A DNA stretch of 64,000 bases from Megalonaias nervosa. Taxonomy: Eukaryota > Mollusca > Bivalvia > Unionida > Unionidae. The number at the start of each line of letters is the position of its first letter. Positions within the stretch are counted from its first letter, which is position 1. The notes beneath the pieces were generated by a model. That model saw only the letters and a program-made list of their open reading frames with translations. It did not search any database and was not told the origin of the DNA. Of the stretch, positions 1 to 8,460 are shown in pieces. The position numbers were made by a program, and so were the translations under genes. The stretch is taken from positions 1 through 64,000 of the forward strand of contig JAECUM010091514.1 in assembly GCA_016617855.1 (NCBI GenBank), given 5' to 3'.

Positions 1-651
1 GATATAACCGAACGTATCCGTGAAGCCAAGAAGGAATTTCGTAATAATGGTGCTGCTCATGTGTGGTCAACATTAAGAGTTGGAATTGTTACTAATATGA
101 TGAATGACGGACGAGGAAAGTCAATTATTAACCACCTTGATGTTCAAAAATATTTTATTTTAATAAAATTTATTGTAAGAACAGACGATGATACTTGGAT
201 TATTCGTGACAAGCGTGATCCACTACGTGTACAATCGGGAAAAAATATTGTTCTTTTGAGTAATAAATCTAAACCCGGAATACTTACTGGTATTGACAAA
301 CCGTATTATGAACGCGCATATCCCGTTACTGCCCTTGTATATGCAATATATCCGCTAAATAATAAACCTGACGTTGAGGATCTCAAACCGATGAGACTGT
401 CAGAGTCAAGAATAAACTGCGTGGCTGAACGAGTTACAGAACATTTCATAAATGCGATACGTGGTAATGGTTTAACAGATTTACGACGTAAAAAAATAAA
501 TACGTGGGCAGAATCAGTTAAAGATACTGGAGCATCTATTAAACATGTTGCTGAGCTAGAAAAGAAATTAAGATTTCCAATAACAGTAAAAACCCTAACC
601 GGAGATGTTTTATATAAACCGAAATACATTAAAAAAATGGAGCTCCGATAG
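1..651 (+). CDS. N-terminal fragment of family-B DNA polymerase, open at window edge
   Basis: The frame is open from base 1, so the gene begins upstream; the first in-window GTG at 61 is not a meaningful start. The 216 residues show no catalytic motif. The fragment ends in the segment KTLTGDVLYKPKYIKK just before the frame is lost. Reading continues in the third frame from about 642 to about 790 (motifs PIDIIDHN, VIIFPRDR), then in the second frame at 785-1621, which carries a polymerase motif. This order supports one polymerase N-terminal region broken by two indels. The role would be protein-primed replication of a Maverick/Polinton-type element. The assignment rests on position and continuity more than on residues, so the fragment alone could be an unrelated upstream element gene. 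Confidence 0.5.
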   Translation, partial: DITERIREAKKEFRNNGAAHVWSTLRVGIVTNMMNDGRGKSIINHLDVQKYFILIKFIVRTDDDTWIIRDKRDPLRVQSGKNIVLLSNKSKPGILTGIDKPYYERAYPVTALVYAIYPLNNKPDVEDLKPMRLSESRINCVAERVTEHFINAIRGNGLTDLRRKKINTWAESVKDTGASIKHVAELEKKLRFPITVKTLTGDVLYKPKYIKKMELR

Positions 652-784
652 ATATTATTGATCATAATTCGCATGCGTGGACCTCAGCAGTAATAATATT
701 TCCACGGGATAGAACAATTAAATTTTATAGTGGTCACATATTTGATTTTATCAAAAATATCAGTAAAAACGATCCTGTATCTGT

Positions 785-1621
785 TTGGTTATTCAAAGTT
801 CAGAATATGATTATTATGATCAGTTTGTACGGCCTAATGGTGATATTTACCGTACAGAATCTCTACACGAGGAAATGAAAAAACTAGCATTAAAATACAC
901 TTCAGACGATATCAAGGTTGGAGAATTATTAAATAATTGTTTTACTGTTCCATCTGTAGCAGCTCACTTTGCTCAGGAGAAAAATTTATGGAAACCAACA
1001 CGATCGGAATTTCTTGAAGATATCCATAAAAGCTGCGTAGAATGTGGACACGGTGGATTATGGAATACTAAATACAAGTATAACGACGTTATCTCCGTTG
1101 ACGTGGTAGCATGTTATCCTGGAAGTTTTCTTGGATACGGAGAATGTTCTGAATACTTTAAGAGATTTGGACATCCATCACATGAGATGACCAGAGTTGC
1201 GATAAACGGACCTTTACCAGATTTTGCCTATATAGAATCATTCGAATTTGCAGAAAATCTCCATCCGATTAATTATGTTTGGTTTGGAAGACATTTTTTA
1301 GAAAAATGTTGGGTTCCAATAGTACTATTGCGATATATGCTTGATGCTGAAATTTTAACATTATTGAAGGTGAGTGAAGCAATTATATCATATCGTCCAC
1401 AGAAGCAAGTTTGGTTACCAGAACCAGACAGATTTAATATTGATGACGCCAGGAGAGAATTTCCTGATCTTAATGAAGATGACATTATTAAAAATACTAA
1501 TAATATACGTAAATGCAGAGATGAGCATGATGAGAAACTTGCAAAAGATCTTGGTAGAAAGAGAATTGGTAAATTTACTCAAGGAGAGCATACGATTATA
1601 AACGACACTGTACAAGATTGA
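785..1621 (+). pseudogene. Family-B DNA polymerase, central part
   Basis: This open frame of about 278 residues carries the segment VISVDVVACYPGSF near residue 105. It fits the DxxSLYP-type metal-binding motif A of family-B polymerases, with D-V-V-A-C-Y-P in place of the usual residues. A basic stretch KRIGKFTQG lies near the end, where the template/primer-binding region is expected. The real reading enters from the third frame near 785, so the listed start is not a biological one. The frame stops at 1619-1621 (TGA), and the palm domain resumes at once in the next frame with a DTDS motif. The polymerase is therefore split at about 642, 785 and 1620, which points to a decayed copy. Confidence is high for the polymerase family and low for function. 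Confidence 0.72.
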
Positions 1622-3138
1622 TTATGGACGATGCTGAACTCGATTTTATAATCGCTGATACAACGAAAAAAAACACATTTATAAATCGGAGTAATGCTTA
1701 TTTGTCAGACGGAACCAAACGAGGCACAATTGTGAGCTATCTTGATGGTGACTCACCGCAATTTACTCATTTAAGATCATCGATGTTAGCCTATGTTTCT
1801 ATAAATCTACTGTCTATGATAAATAGATTTTCTCTTTACGCTGTCAGAGTTGATACAGATTCGTTCTACATAAATAAAATATATACAGATTTGTTAAAAC
1901 CGCTACTTGGTAATGGTGAATGGGGATCATGGAGAATAAAACAAGAAAATATACTTAGTTATTCTGAATCTGCCGACGTTGAAATTAAGGAAATATATTA
2001 CAAAAATAATAATAAAGTATCAAAGTCATCAGCACTATCTGTATATGATCCTGTGGCTAGACATAAGACTGTTTATCTTAACGGATGCGGTGGTTCAGGT
2101 AAAACAACTCGTGTGATTAAATTATTCATGAATAATAATTCAGATATAATTGTTTTGACACCGACACATAAATTAGCTAGAGAAATAAAAGAACGAGGAG
2201 TAAAATCGTGTACTTATCATAGTTTCTTCAGATGGTGCGGAGACAATTGGACTCCTGAACGAATGGGTGAGAAATATATACCTAAATATATTATATGGAA
2301 CGAGGTAGACACGGTGTCGTTAGAAATATTAAAAACATTTCTTGACTGGTTACTGACAAAGAATACTGCTGTAATAATGTGTGGTGATCATGGTCAACCA
2401 CCACCCTTTATTGGACAGTCTCCACATGAATGGCTGAAAAATAACGTAGATTATTATGAAGAAATAAATGATGACCATAGAGCTATTGATGAACCGCTGA
2501 AGGAGTTTAAAAAATTAATCAGACTACAGCTAGATAAAATACAATGTGAGATAATGCGTAAAGTAATTCCAGAAACTACTATGAATGATTTTCTAAATTT
2601 CTGGAATCCCGCTGATGTAATAGTCGCAAGTAGAAAGATCGTTCGTGATAAACTGCAGGAGAAATTATTTTTGTTACATAAAGAAAAGTTTTCAGATCTA
2701 CCTGTACCATTATATTATCGCCCAGCAGATACTCGACGACATAATATTGAAGTTGAAATTCCTGGTGGTGGAATACAAAATCTTGTCTTGAATGATATTA
2801 TTTTAGTCGATATTAATGTTGTTGAGAATGCGCTGAGTATGAATAAATCACCGTGGACGTTAGGATACGCTAGAACGATTCACTCGTCACAAGGATTAAC
2901 TATTTCTGATACAAATATCTGGATTGTAGATGATCGGATCGAATGGTCAAATTTAGTTTATCTCGCAGTTTCTCGAGTCAGAAGAATATATCAACTACAT
3001 AGGGTTATTATGAATTTTACAGAAAATAATGATCAAACTGTTAGCAATGACGTAATAAGAAAAAAAAACTATTTGGTTATAAGCAATGTGACAAAAAAAA
3101 TAAGCGTGACTTTGATATTGATACTGAATTTATTATAA
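1618..3138 (+). CDS. Polymerase palm (DTDS) fused in frame to SF1 helicase
   Basis: This 506-residue frame joins two enzymes. Residues 1-125 hold the end of a family-B polymerase palm with motif C, RVDTDSFYI, at about 77-85. Residues 150-480 form a superfamily-1 (Pif1/RecD-like) helicase: Walker A GCGGSGKT at 156-163, a motif II-like segment IIWNEVD at about 225-231 with Asn where Asp is usual, motif III GDHGQPPP at 256-263, and C-terminal motifs THSSQG-like (IHSSQGLT) and YLAVSRVRR. The TTG at 1618 is only where the frame opens; the protein would enter from the preceding polymerase frame. The last 26 residues after the A-run at 3061-3068 look spurious, because the neighbouring frame continues into an HNH nuclease. 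The Asp-to-Asn change in motif II could impair ATP hydrolysis. Confidence 0.8.
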   Translation: MIMDDAELDFIIADTTKKNTFINRSNAYLSDGTKRGTIVSYLDGDSPQFTHLRSSMLAYVSINLLSMINRFSLYAVRVDTDSFYINKIYTDLLKPLLGNGEWGSWRIKQENILSYSESADVEIKEIYYKNNNKVSKSSALSVYDPVARHKTVYLNGCGGSGKTTRVIKLFMNNNSDIIVLTPTHKLAREIKERGVKSCTYHSFFRWCGDNWTPERMGEKYIPKYIIWNEVDTVSLEILKTFLDWLLTKNTAVIMCGDHGQPPPFIGQSPHEWLKNNVDYYEEINDDHRAIDEPLKEFKKLIRLQLDKIQCEIMRKVIPETTMNDFLNFWNPADVIVASRKIVRDKLQEKLFLLHKEKFSDLPVPLYYRPADTRRHNIEVEIPGGGIQNLVLNDIILVDINVVENALSMNKSPWTLGYARTIHSSQGLTISDTNIWIVDDRIEWSNLVYLAVSRVRRIYQLHRVIMNFTENNDQTVSNDVIRKKNYLVISNVTKKISVTLILILNLL

Positions 3139-3389
3139 AACTAAAAGCACAACAGAATAATCATTGTGCAAGCTGTAACGCAGTAATGTTATGGCAATAT
3201 TCGAATAATAATCCAAGACAATTTACCGTAGACAGAATTAATAGTGATCTTGGTCATACAAGTGATAATGTGATGCTAACCTGTCTTGAATGCAATCGAC
3301 GTAGAGGTTCTGGTTATGTAATTGTATGTGGTGGTAATTGTGTGTCTTTAGGAATTACTTGTAATTGTTCACGTACAAATCCACGTTGA
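3063..3389 (+). CDS. HNH endonuclease domain, in the -1 frame after the helicase
   Basis: From 3063 the frame reads through a basic linker into a zinc-binding HNH fold. The first Cys pair is CASCN, the core is FTVDRINSD with HTSDNV, and the second Cys pair is CLECN, followed by RRRG. This is the HNH order (Cys pair, central Asp/His-Asn, Cys pair) expected of a homing/packaging type nuclease that nicks DNA. It has no start codon of its own before about 3186, where an ATG falls inside the zinc site. It is therefore best read as the C-terminal domain of the polymerase-helicase chain, displaced by one base. The heptamer A AAA AAC sits in the correct phase at 3063-3069. The 3' end overlaps the integrase 3' end on the other strand by about 75 bp. 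Confidence 0.75.
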   Translation, partial: KKLFGYKQCDKKNKRDFDIDTEFIIKLKAQQNNHCASCNAVMLWQYSNNNPRQFTVDRINSDLGHTSDNVMLTCLECNRRRGSGYVIVCGGNCVSLGITCNCSRTNPR

Positions 3390-4300
3390 GGAGCAGTAGA
3401 ATCCAGTCTGTAGATTGCAGGTCTACCAGTGGATCTAACCACGCTAGAAATTGTATGTGTAGTCACACTCCAGATAGGATCAGTTGCTCTTTTTTTACCA
3501 CCTTCAAGTTCACCAGGTTCATATAAATATCTCACAGTTACATTACCTAATACTGGTTGTTCACGGCGTTGTACGTTATCGCTACAGGGTATATATTTTT
3601 TTGTTATTGCATTAGAAGGTTCCATGGAAGTTGCACTAGTAATTTCATTATTTAATGCAGCTATCACACTTGGTAACCTTGCAACCCATTCACGAGATCT
3701 CTCACCGGACTTAAAGTCAGTAGATATTTCCTTTGCGTATTGATATCCAAATAACCGCTCAGCAAGTGTCCGATTAAATCGTTCAACGATTGCCTGATCA
3801 CGATGAATTTCAGTATGTCCTCGTCTAATTTTAACGTTATGTTTCTTCATCAACGATAATGCTGCACCAAGAAACTCCTTGCCAGGATCAACTTGTAATA
3901 ATTGTGGCCATCGTAAACCATCATGTTGATAAATTCGCTCAAACGCAGATGCAACTTCAGATGCTGTTTTTGTTGATAATGGTTCAGCTACTTTATATCT
4001 ACTTGCAAAGTCAACGACAGTTAATGCGTATTTGTACGTGCGTGATTGACGTCTACGTGTTTTAATAGTATCGAGTGGTAAAAATAAAATATCTGCTTGA
4101 TGAACTTCATTAGGGGTGCTGACCTCAAAATGTGCGTACTGAATTTTTTTAGGTGGTGGTCGATAAATTTGCCTTATTGCCTGTCGTGCTAACCACACTG
4201 CCGCAACAGAACGTGAGACTTTTGCTGCTTCAGCAAGTTTAGTAATCGCTGCTCTGCCTCTACAATATCCTCTTGGGCTATAATAAATAGACTCCATCAT
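3314..4300 (-). CDS. Retroviral-type (rve) integrase of Maverick/Polinton
   Basis: The protein has 328 residues and starts at the ATG pair at 4300. The catalytic core carries D70 (in HQADILFLP), D138 (LLQVDPGKEF) and E173 (QAIVERFNRTLAERL). The D138-E173 spacing is exactly the D,D35E of retroviral and Polinton integrases. An N-terminal helix-turn-helix-like segment (residues 15-40) precedes the core. The C-terminal third has the tail expected after the core, with RYLYEPGELEGGKK near residues 260-275. The role is inserting the linear element into host DNA. The frame is uninterrupted and all three acidic residues are present, so the protein could be active. It converges on the polymerase-helicase-HNH genes and lies downstream of the zinc-ribbon/PLA2 pseudogene on the same strand. 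Confidence 0.9.
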   Translation of the reverse strand: MMESIYYSPRGYCRGRAAITKLAEAAKVSRSVAAVWLARQAIRQIYRPPPKKIQYAHFEVSTPNEVHQADILFLPLDTIKTRRRQSRTYKYALTVVDFASRYKVAEPLSTKTASEVASAFERIYQHDGLRWPQLLQVDPGKEFLGAALSLMKKHNVKIRRGHTEIHRDQAIVERFNRTLAERLFGYQYAKEISTDFKSGERSREWVARLPSVIAALNNEITSATSMEPSNAITKKYIPCSDNVQRREQPVLGNVTVRYLYEPGELEGGKKRATDPIWSVTTHTISSVVRSTGRPAIYRLDSTAPQRGFVREQLQVIPKDTQLPPHTIT

Positions 4301-4313
4301 AATAGTTATATAA

Positions 4314-4814
4314 TTACTTACCAGCCCCTAACATTATTTTACCTTTCATGGCAGTTTTTACTAGAAAACTAGCGAGTTTTTCTCTGACAGATTTATTGGG
4401 TATAGAATTTAACGCATGAATCAATTTTACATCTGCTAGATGCCGTTGTTGTAAATCTTTACTTTTTTACGCAACGTCATGAACATGACACGCTTGATCA
4501 ATCTTATTTACTGGATACTCTCCTGGTCTTGGTTGTTCTTGATCATCAATTCGGATATCAAGTCGAGTTCCAGGACCACAATAATTATATCCAGGAAGAT
4601 GTTTCTCACCTGGGTATTTAGCTCATGGAGTTCCTGGTAATTTCCCTAATGAAGCGGCGATATCTCCACCTGTCTTTGATGAAATAAATTTGTATTTTTT
4701 TGTACAACATTTCACACACTTGCCTGTAATTGCACGTCTTTTATTCTTCGTTGTTATTGTTGTTAATTCAGTGGTGGACGTAGGTGCTCTGCACCGAACG
4801 CAATATAAATCCAT
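4314..4814 (-). pseudogene. Zinc-ribbon (DUF5679-like) plus phospholipase A2-like gene, two nonsense codons
   Basis: The likely start is ATG at 4814; the ORF can be extended upstream to 4880, but that overlaps the ATPase. The first 45 residues form a zinc ribbon with MDLYCVRC and GKCVKC Cys pairs, a DUF5679-like domain. The same frame then meets TGA at 4623-4625. It continues into a phospholipase A2-like core with the calcium-loop signature YCGPGT and the catalytic ACHVHD pair, and is cut again by TAA at 4477-4479 immediately after that motif. The rest runs to a stop at 4314-4316. There is no frameshift, only two substitutions to stop. PLA2 domains of this kind are known in virion proteins of parvoviruses and some Polinton relatives. 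This copy cannot make the full protein without readthrough. Confidence 0.8.
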
Positions 4815-4826
4815 GTTATTTATTAT

Positions 4827-5495
4827 ATGGATATAATTGACTTTTCTGCAACACAAAAACAGGAACCAGTAAAGCACCATCCAGCGCTACCGAATTCTAT
4901 CAGAATGATTATAATAGGCCCATCTGGATCAGGCAAAACACAATTATTGCTTAATCTAATAATGAGATGGCTGAAGTGGGATAAATTATATTTGGTAGCA
5001 CCATCTGTAGATGATCAGAGGTGTTACGAAGCACTTAAAGATTTTAATGAAAATGCAAAATTATTGGACGAAAACGGTAATGATGTTGTTGACTTTATTA
5101 CCGATATTGATGAAGCCCCATCTGTAGATGACCTAGATGGATTTATTAATAATTTAGTGGTGTACGATGACGTTATGCTGGACAAACAATCAAATCCAGT
5201 TAGAATATTTTCTCGAGGTAGACATAAAAATACTGACGTGATTTATGTTACTCAGCGATATACACAAATACCAAAGGTGATCAGAGACAACTGCAATATT
5301 TTAGTCGTGTTTAATGGAGTAGATAATTATACCTTACAAAATATTTATTATACTTGGTGTTCAGGGGATATGGATATGATTAAATTTAAAAACTTCTTTT
5401 CAAAAGCACAAGCTGTTCCGTTCGGATTTATAACAATAAATTTACATGACCCAAGATCAAGATATCGTATAGGTCTGGATAAAATATTTGGTTAA
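4827..5495 (+). CDS. A32/FtsK-HerA-like DNA-packaging ATPase
   Basis: This is a 222-residue intact ORF from an ATG. Walker A is GPSGSGKT at residues 31-38 and Walker B is LVVYDD at 110-115. A following RGRHKNTDVIYVTQR segment contains the sensor-like Gln/Arg region typical of poxvirus A32 and Polinton packaging ATPases. The length suits the family (roughly 200-270 residues). The role is pumping the element genome into capsids. It is divergent from the zinc-ribbon/PLA2 gene with only 12 bp between the two ATGs, so both must share a very small promoter or use upstream transcripts. The reading frame shows no damage, unlike its neighbours. Confidence 0.88.
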   Translation: MDIIDFSATQKQEPVKHHPALPNSIRMIIIGPSGSGKTQLLLNLIMRWLKWDKLYLVAPSVDDQRCYEALKDFNENAKLLDENGNDVVDFITDIDEAPSVDDLDGFINNLVVYDDVMLDKQSNPVRIFSRGRHKNTDVIYVTQRYTQIPKVIRDNCNILVVFNGVDNYTLQNIYYTWCSGDMDMIKFKNFFSKAQAVPFGFITINLHDPRSRYRIGLDKIFG

Positions 5496-5499
5496 TTAT

Positions 5500-5769
5500 A
5501 GCAGAAGGCAGGGTGAAAAACGACAAAAATTAATTGACCAACGAGTAAACTAAACGCACTATAAAATAAAAACAAAAATTCAAAAATAAAATAACAAAAA
5601 TGAGCTAACCCAAACGGTTTATTATTCGTTTTTATCTATATGGAAATAATCTCGGTTAGAGGCTTTGGTTTAGAGTTATTGACATTGTTTTTTCAGCCTT
5701 CGTAGGAACCTTATGTTTTTGTTCACGGATTCGAGCAAAAAAGTTGTAGGGTTCACCCTGCCTGCTGCT
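5500..5769. repeat. 18-bp inverted repeat pair flanking 234 bp after the ATPase
   Basis: The left arm at 5500-5517 reads AGCAGAAGGCAGGGTGAA. The right arm at 5752-5769 is its reverse complement with one mismatch. The first arm starts five bases after the ATPase stop. Between the arms lies AT-rich sequence without a gene. The pair could be a terminator/foldback or a remnant of terminal inverted repeats at the element edge; the sequence alone does not decide. Confidence 0.7.
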
Positions 5770-5776
5770 GTATATC

Positions 5777-7095
5777 ATTATGAAGTACGAACAATTTTCA
5801 TTCAACAATAGATTATGATATTGTATTAATTGTTACAATAACTTTTGGAAGATTTTATGAGAATTTACCAATTATTGGTGGCAAATAAGTTTTGTAATTT
5901 TGCAATAAAAGGTGCATTTAGCTAATTTTGTGTAAATGGATCTATTTAGTGTCGTACAAATGGGTAAAATGAGGTGAAAAGTACTCACACTCCTCCAGTC
6001 TACCAATGTATTATTGACTAAGCTCTCGTCCTGTGTCCATTCTTTACCTGGATACCTCTTCAGTGTAATTCCAGTAGTCCTGGGGAATCAGTTTACATAA
6101 GCGGTGTCCTACGTTTGTAGTTTGGAAGGACTTAGCTTGGAATTAAGAGATATTTCAAATTTTAATTTTTTGATTTTTTTAAGTAAATTTGAGCAGTTTT
6201 TGTAATCACACAGATGAATTCAATTCCAAAAAAAAAAAAAAAAATTTCCCGACAGCGGGTAGCTTGAATAAGTCCGCAGCCTGAATGATGATAAACCAAT
6301 GAATTTCAACAAATACACTTACAAGTCGATGCTCAAACGTGACAAAATACATGCGTGAGCATATATTAAATATACAAGTATATAAGCGGGTATCCATTCA
6401 ATGAGGAACCAGCACTGTCTCAACCCTCAGAAGAAGGATGCGTCTCTGAGAACACATATGATAATAATCCGACTGAAATGAAAAATAAAGTATCATCAAA
6501 AATTAAACACCTTCTTCAGACTAAAGAATAAAATAAAAACGAGAAAAAGTATAAACAACGTAAATGTACAAAATGGTACAAAAAAGAGCAGTATTATAGC
6601 CTGCAGTGTAAATTTATATGCATTGACAAGGACGATACAATTTCTTGAATGATATAATGCAGTTCTTGCATGGTCTGATTCCATGACGACTGCACAGGGA
6701 TCAAAAGTGAAGACTAAACTGCGTCCTGACGATGCATTGACTAAAGGTTTATCACCCTTTATAATGTCAATTAGAGAAGAAATCGTGCAACTCTCCCTCT
6801 TCATAAATGGTGTCCTAACTTTCTTCGCTGCCTTGGAAAAATGTCTAACAACATGCAGTATCAATGACCAGATTACTGCTCTGAGCAAGCGTATTTTAAA
6901 TGTATCTTGACAACGTTCATTCTACTTCAGGTACAGAGATCAAAAGAAATCTTTAGAAAGGAAGAGAACAAAATTAAAATAAAACAGCTATAAACTGTAA
7001 TTTTAAACAAAACACTAGTAGATAAACTTAGTAAGGTTCTTGTTCAAACAAACTGTTTCTTTAATAAAATTAAAATGTGTTGCTCGGTCCGGCCC
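5777..7095. other. Non-coding stretch right of the left-end element
   Basis: No gene is supported here. It contains an A17 run near 6228-6244 and AT-rich single-copy-looking sequence. Two short overlapping ORFs at 6496-6910 on opposite strands have no recognisable domain and are treated as chance. Confidence 0.5.
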
Positions 7096-7320
7096 CACTT
7101 ACGGGCCCGGGCCCCGGGGATATATCCCCGTTCCTCTCCCCCCTCCGTCTCTTGTCGGCCTGCATGCATCACATCCTTTGCACTCGGAAACCATCAAGCA
7201 ACTTCCTTGGCAGCCACTACTCGCCTAACACAGAAACCATCCAGCAAAATTCCATAGCAACAAGTACTCGTCAGACACGAAAAACATCAAGCAAATTCCA
7301 CAGTGGTCATAGACTATTTC
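7096..7320. repeat. GC-rich palindromes followed by a 43-bp minisatellite
   Basis: GGGCCCGGGCCC at 7103-7114 and GGGGATATATCCCC at 7116-7129 are perfect palindromes in an otherwise AT-rich region. From about 7180 to 7312 a unit of about 43 bp with the core CCATCAAGCAA-TTCC-AGC repeats three times with divergence. A related unit appears again near 11430-11520. Confidence 0.6.
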
Positions 7321-7929
7321 CCTGCCCATATGCAGCTACCGCCCATAATGGGCCAGGAACAGGCAAATAAACTATTTCAAAAATTGTGACAACATATTCA
7401 CCATTATGAAATTTGAATAAACAGGAAAGAGGTTGTCTTTGGTGCTATTATAGAGGTTTTGAGCACATGTTTGTTCATGCAGTCTCATGTTGAACCAGTT
7501 GTGCAAAGCAAGCAGCATCATGCACGACAACGTTGCTTCATTTGTTAACAAATCTGGATTTACTTTCATTGTAGAGGTACTTAACTTCTTATAACCTTTA
7601 GACGTGTTAACATGTGTTAAATGTCTTTAGCAATACGGTGACTAGGCGGACAGCACCCAAGGCAATATCTTCCAACCACCGGCTATGTTCAGATAATTAA
7701 ATGAGCTCACGACGTTTATAAATAGTACCATTTTACCACACACCCCTCCCAATTTTGTAATGTGAATTCGTTGTGCTTTTGTCCCAGATAAAATATTCAG
7801 TATTTCCCATTTCCAACAGTCCGCACTTTAAGTATATTCTCTTTTCTTTAGTTTCATATGCAGATTTTTAATGTTTTGGTCAGTGTCAGCAAAAGGGCAG
7901 CACTTTATCACCAATTACCGCCACCAATC

Positions 7930-7935
7930 TAAACT

Positions 7936-7972
<37 letters not shown>

Positions 7973-8460
7973 ATCCCTTAACCCAAGAGATCGTTGGGGC
8001 ACCACAGTTGACTTTACAACCAGTTCTTTCCATCTTTCCCTGTTCTCTACTGCCCTTTGGGAATCTCCAATGTTGTCTTCCCACCTCTTTTTCTGCCTGC
8101 CTCTTCTTCTGCACCCTCGCACTGTACCTGGCAAGATTGTTTTTGCCAGTCCAGATGATCTGGATACATGATCATACCACTTTTCAGTTTGCACTTTTTT
8201 ACAGTGGTCAAGAGGTCTTCATAGGATACGATGGCTCGTTGGATCTTGTTGTGGACTTCTCTGTTGATTACATGGTTAATGTATGATATGCCCAAAACCT
8301 TGTCGTATCATCTCATTTTGAAGGTTTGAATCCTTATTTGTAGATCTATTGTGAGCGGCCATGTTTCACAAGCATACAGAAAGATAGAAATGACAATCGA
8401 GCGCATCAGCCTTATTTTGGAACCAAAAGCAATGAACTATCCTGTGAATTAAATTCACCG
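7930..8460 (-). mobile_element. 3' end of a non-LTR retrotransposon (Nimb/I-like LINE)
   Basis: Read on the - strand, several broken frames give the C-terminal end of a LINE ORF2. It shows a MRRYDKVLGISYINHV-like segment, then DLLTTVKKCKLKWYDHVSRS, GLAKTILPGTV and GRQKKRWEDNI, the usual tail of Nimb/I-clade reverse transcriptases. The - strand end runs into a (ATG)n tract (7937-7970 on +), a typical 3' simple-repeat tail. The reverse-transcriptase core is absent, so this is a 5'-truncated dead copy. At least two frame changes separate the pieces. Confidence 0.75.
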
